In this document: positions 18,503 through 20,879 of the stretch, piece after piece
How the letters are laid out: each line of letters begins with the position of its first letter
How positions within the stretch are numbered: position 1 is the stretch's first letter
Assembly: GCA_032718475.1 (NCBI GenBank)
Contig: JAUCBJ010007660.1
Coordinates: 1 to 20,879, forward strand
DNA length: 20,879 nucleotides
Reading direction: 5' to 3'
From: Nemertoderma westbladi
Lineage: Eukaryota; Xenacoelomorpha; Nemertodermatida; Nemertodermatidae
Position numbers and translations under genes: made by a program
The notes under the pieces: model-generated
What the model saw: the letters and a program-made list of their open reading frames with translations, nothing else
Told to the model about the DNA's origin: nothing
Database searches by the model: none

Positions 18503-19285
18503 ATGACTCAATGCCATCATTGTCAATTAAAAGGACACGCCAGCTTTGATTGTCCCTTTAACCATGATTTAGAGAGCGTAGATGAAATGATTGTACTACG
18601 TTATATAAGAGCTTGGGAAGCGAACGCTGATTTACATTGTGACTCACGCCATCGCTATTATCCCGGACGCGCCTACGAAGGAGTTTATGCGTTCCATCCA
18701 TATTTGTTTGCCTCCGTCGAGCAGAAATCGCGCCTATCAAGTTATGAACTATTGAAGCGCGTTGGAGAATGTATTTCAACCAAATATGTGCGTAAATTTC
18801 TCAGGAGCATTAATCCGAGTGACATCCAGTCTTACAACTTAATAAACTTTATCCGTCAAGACCCTGCCTATGGAGACTTATTCGTCAACTCACACCCTGA
18901 GTTACAAGAGGTATATCGACGGCCTTACGAGTATCGAGCCCGCGAACGCGAGTTAGAAAGAACCATTAAACCAAGGAAGTTTCTAACTGCCTATGGTCCA
19001 CCCACGGCCCTCGTTCAGACCACTCGTAAAGGACCCGTAAGAGCGGCTGTCTTGAAACGAGCTCTCAAAGCCGTTAGACCCCTCTCCCCGGACGTTGATG
19101 TCCATCAACCCGGTACTTCGACCGGCGGATATACCGATCGCAATCCCATACCTTCTGATGCAATCATATTGCACCCTTCACCCAGGAGTTATAGCCCTCC
19201 TAGTAAAGTGGCTCGCCCCAAAGAGAAAAGGACTCTTGCTAGCTTCAAAAAACTGCGTAAACGCCGTCCGCGCAAGAAAGACTAA
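18503..19285 (+). CDS. Unrecognised zinc-knuckle protein with basic C-terminal tail
   Basis: Intact 260-codon ORF, the only clean one in the large element. ATG 18503 is the sole ATG ahead of the motif; the frame opens after TAG 18437-18439, and the start context is weak (T at -3). Residues 4-17 (CHHCQLKGHASFDC) form an exact CX2CX4HX4C zinc knuckle, a fold known in Gag nucleocapsids and RNA-binding proteins. Residues ~18-160 look globular and helical (for example YELLKRVGECISTKYVRKFL) with no named domain recognised. Residues ~195-235 are Pro/Ser-rich, and the last ~24 are strongly basic (FKKLRKRRPRKKD), fitting nucleic-acid binding or nuclear import. It is richer in G+C and CpG than its surroundings. 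No canonical AATAAA follows; the stop lies ~80 bp before the inner end of the right TIR. The zinc knuckle at the N-terminus, rather than near the C-terminus, is unusual for Gag. Function unknown. Confidence 0.8.
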   Translation: MTQCHHCQLKGHASFDCPFNHDLESVDEMIVLRYIRAWEANADLHCDSRHRYYPGRAYEGVYAFHPYLFASVEQKSRLSSYELLKRVGECISTKYVRKFLRSINPSDIQSYNLINFIRQDPAYGDLFVNSHPELQEVYRRPYEYRARERELERTIKPRKFLTAYGPPTALVQTTRKGPVRAAVLKRALKAVRPLSPDVDVHQPGTSTGGYTDRNPIPSDAIILHPSPRSYSPPSKVARPKEKRTLASFKKLRKRRPRKKD

Positions 19286-19363
19286 CTGTTTAGAGTATTT
19301 TTGTATTTTAGAAACTGTGATTTTGTATATTTTATAGACTTAAATCCCATTTTCTGGGAGCGG

Positions 19364-20627
19364 TGTAAAAGCTTTTGTGGGATAACTGATACGTTTGCCT
19401 TTGCTGGCCAGTTCCCCCCCAGGCGCTGGAATACTCTAAAAAGGGTTTCCTAACTGTATATATATTCCCCTCGCCCGCAAGGTACCTTTACAGGTGTTTT
19501 AACGGACATAAAAATCATTCTGCTATATACGTGTTTTAGCGGACATGGTAAGACAAAAAACTTGTAATGCACCAACCACCTTTCACAGCTTAGCCGTGAT
19601 GATTCATATTACGACATCTAGCAGCTGGTTGCTGACATGGAAACAGCCATTGGACGCGTGGTTCTTTGTTTGGCTTGGGCCAATCAGGGCGGTTTTTCCT
19701 GTCGACGTGTAGCTTTCCTGCCGATCATAAGGAGAGTGTTCAGTCTTACTGTTTTTTCTTGATACTTTGTGGTTATTGCTGTCTAAGCCAGAAACACCGG
19801 CATTTTTGGATAGATACTGCTGTACCGTAAACTGCTTGAATTATCGAAAGTATAAACTGTTACCTAATCTCACGAAACGAACTCACTGACTTAAATCACT
19901 CATCTCACCTTGATACTTTTAATTGCATTAATCATATTGTTTGTACTGTTATTTTACCGTCAGTTATTAATTGTAAATATTTGTTGATGGAAATATTGCT
20001 ATTTGGATAATACGGATAAATCACCCAATTCCCAATTTTCTTGATAACACTACAGGTTAGAGAGACCGGCTATATATAACAATTGCGATTTATATTAATG
20101 TGGTGTGTATTGAATCCAATGTTATTTAGCAGACCCTACGTGAGTCAATTACTGCTCTCTTTATGTGTGATCAAATGTACTGACTGTCGGCAGAATAGTG
20201 TGTATGATTGTGATTGGTAACAAAGTATTTCCTAAAGAATACGCTTTATACTTCAATCCCAAGCAGTATCGTTGCGTTTAGTATAAGTCCTAGTTCTGTT
20301 TAAATAGATAAAGCGCCACGTCCTAAAGGAACTGTTAATATTTCCCGAAAGCCAATAATACCTGTCAGAGATTAATTATTAACTATCTATCGAATAATAC
20401 ATTAGGTATACACTGCAACCTTACACTGTAATAATACAATTCAAGCATCCGAATTCAGTCTCCCGGGTGTAGATCCATCGGGTGAATGATCGCGCATGGG
20501 CTGACTTCGGCTAATGTTTTGCGTATTAGCATAAATTATTGTCGTATGCTAAAGTGGTTTTAATTAACTAAAAGACATATAAAATTTGGCAGGTTAAACT
20601 GCTAAAGGTCTTCGAAAGCGCGAACAG
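19364..20627 (-). repeat. Right terminal inverted repeat (~1.26 kb)
   Basis: Reverse complement of the left arm. The inner block 19364-19440 (GTAAAAGCTTTTGTGGGATA...) and outer block ~19787-20627 match the left arm; the ~346 bp between (19441-19786) do not. The outer end ...AAGCGCGAACAG at 20627 abuts direct repeat R2 with no gap. The first ~8 bp (TGTTCGCG inward) are shared by all three TIR copies in the window, supporting a true terminus near 20626. Confidence 0.88.
19600..19760 (+). promoter_or_regulatory. Possible promoter in the unmatched middle of the right TIR
   Basis: CAGCTG E-box (19621), GGGCCAATCAGGGCGG (CCAAT/NF-Y type joined to a GC-rich box, ~19677-19692) and an initiator-like TTCAGTCTT (~19739-19747) occur in order. 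The corresponding part of the left arm also has a reverse CCAAT (ATTGGCC, ~3882). This is motif-level evidence only. Confidence 0.25.
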
Positions 20628-20867
20628 AGGGCGAAGTGTCAGAAAGTGAATTTCCCATTTCGTTATTTATAATACTTCATAGTTAATACTTGGCAGGTTG
20701 GCAGGTTGGTTGGGAGGTTTATTACATACACCATAGGCTGTGTGTTCGGGAAGGAAGCTGTCCAGTCTGTCATAAGGGGGCGAATTAAGTGAAAGTTAAA
20801 TAAATGTCTGAAATGAAATCTTTGTACAATTTTGTTGTTTATAACCTTTTTGAATTTGCTTTGGCAG
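20627..20867. repeat. Direct repeat R2 (241 bp)
   Basis: Second copy of R1, starting on the base after the TIR terminus and ending at the same TTTGGCAG as R1. Flanks beyond the repeat differ: GTAGGGGGGG after R1 and TATGACGTCACA after R2. It lacks 8 nt of the TAAA run found in R1. Confidence 0.95.
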
Positions 20868-20869
20868 TA

Positions 20870-20877
20870 TGACGTCA
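20870..20877. promoter_or_regulatory. CRE-type palindrome TGACGTCA
   Basis: A perfect CREB/ATF consensus at the very end of the window, 2 bp after R2. A single 8-mer; chance occurrence is possible. Confidence 0.2.
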
Positions 20878-20879
20878 CA

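Noticed and set aside
2888-20627. Polinton/Maverick identity for the large element
   Set aside because: Size and long TIRs would fit, but termini are TGTTCGCG rather than the usual AG start, and no polymerase B, integrase, protease, ATPase or capsid gene was seen.
18187-20867. LTR retrotransposon with R1/R2 as LTRs and the zinc-knuckle ORF as Gag
   Set aside because: The repeats do not start TG and end CA at shared positions, no primer-binding site follows R1, no polypurine tract precedes R2, and there is no protease, RT or integrase between them.

Overview
This window reads as a repeat-dominated stretch of a metazoan nuclear genome, probably a marine invertebrate. The evidence is AT-rich DNA with no dense gene array, 5'-truncated non-LTR retrotransposons, tRNA-derived SINE-like pieces, inverted-repeat transposons, mini- and satellite arrays, homopolymer G/C tracts, a consensus splice donor at the end of an open frame, and very frequent self-complementary words TACCGGTA and TAGGCCTA. 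The phylum cannot be fixed from sequence alone. No rRNA, intact tRNA, CRISPR array or bacterial operon was seen.

Layout. (1) 1-641, minus strand: the 5' part of a protein-coding gene of unknown function that runs off the left edge. An in-frame TAA sits exactly at a consensus splice donor. (2) 650-2887: non-coding, packed with TACCGGTA words, with a ~287-bp tandem duplication and a 38-bp minisatellite. (3) 2888-20627: bounded by a pair of ~1.2-kb inverted repeats whose outer ~800 bp agree at about 94-95% by eye. The simplest reading is one ~17.7-kb terminal-inverted-repeat (TIR) element, heavily invaded by other repeats. (4) Inside it, from left: a 34-bp minisatellite; an array of 22/30-bp near-palindromic repeats split by a 5'-truncated LINE reverse transcriptase on the minus strand; a SINE-like piece; a ~233-bp tandem repeat with the core CGCCCTCTAGCGG; a fold-back element rich in TGACACC; a second LINE copy on the plus strand; a third, diverged copy of the large TIR; a long stretch with no recognisable gene; a third LINE fragment; a poly-G/poly-C hairpin; an inverted-repeat pair flanked by 15-bp direct repeats; and a 1.5-kb Tc1/mariner-like non-autonomous element with TA duplications. 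(5) 18187-20867: two almost identical ~245-bp direct repeats enclose the only clean, intact ORF of the element (18503-19285) plus the right TIR.

That ORF encodes a 260-residue protein with an N-terminal CX2CX4HX4C zinc knuckle and a very basic C-terminal tail. It is unbroken and more GC-rich than the decayed DNA around it. I do not recognise its family. It is the best candidate here for something undescribed: a possible cargo or core protein of a large TIR element with no recognisable transposase. The other sequences are mainly selfish repeats, and I see no pathway linking the genes.
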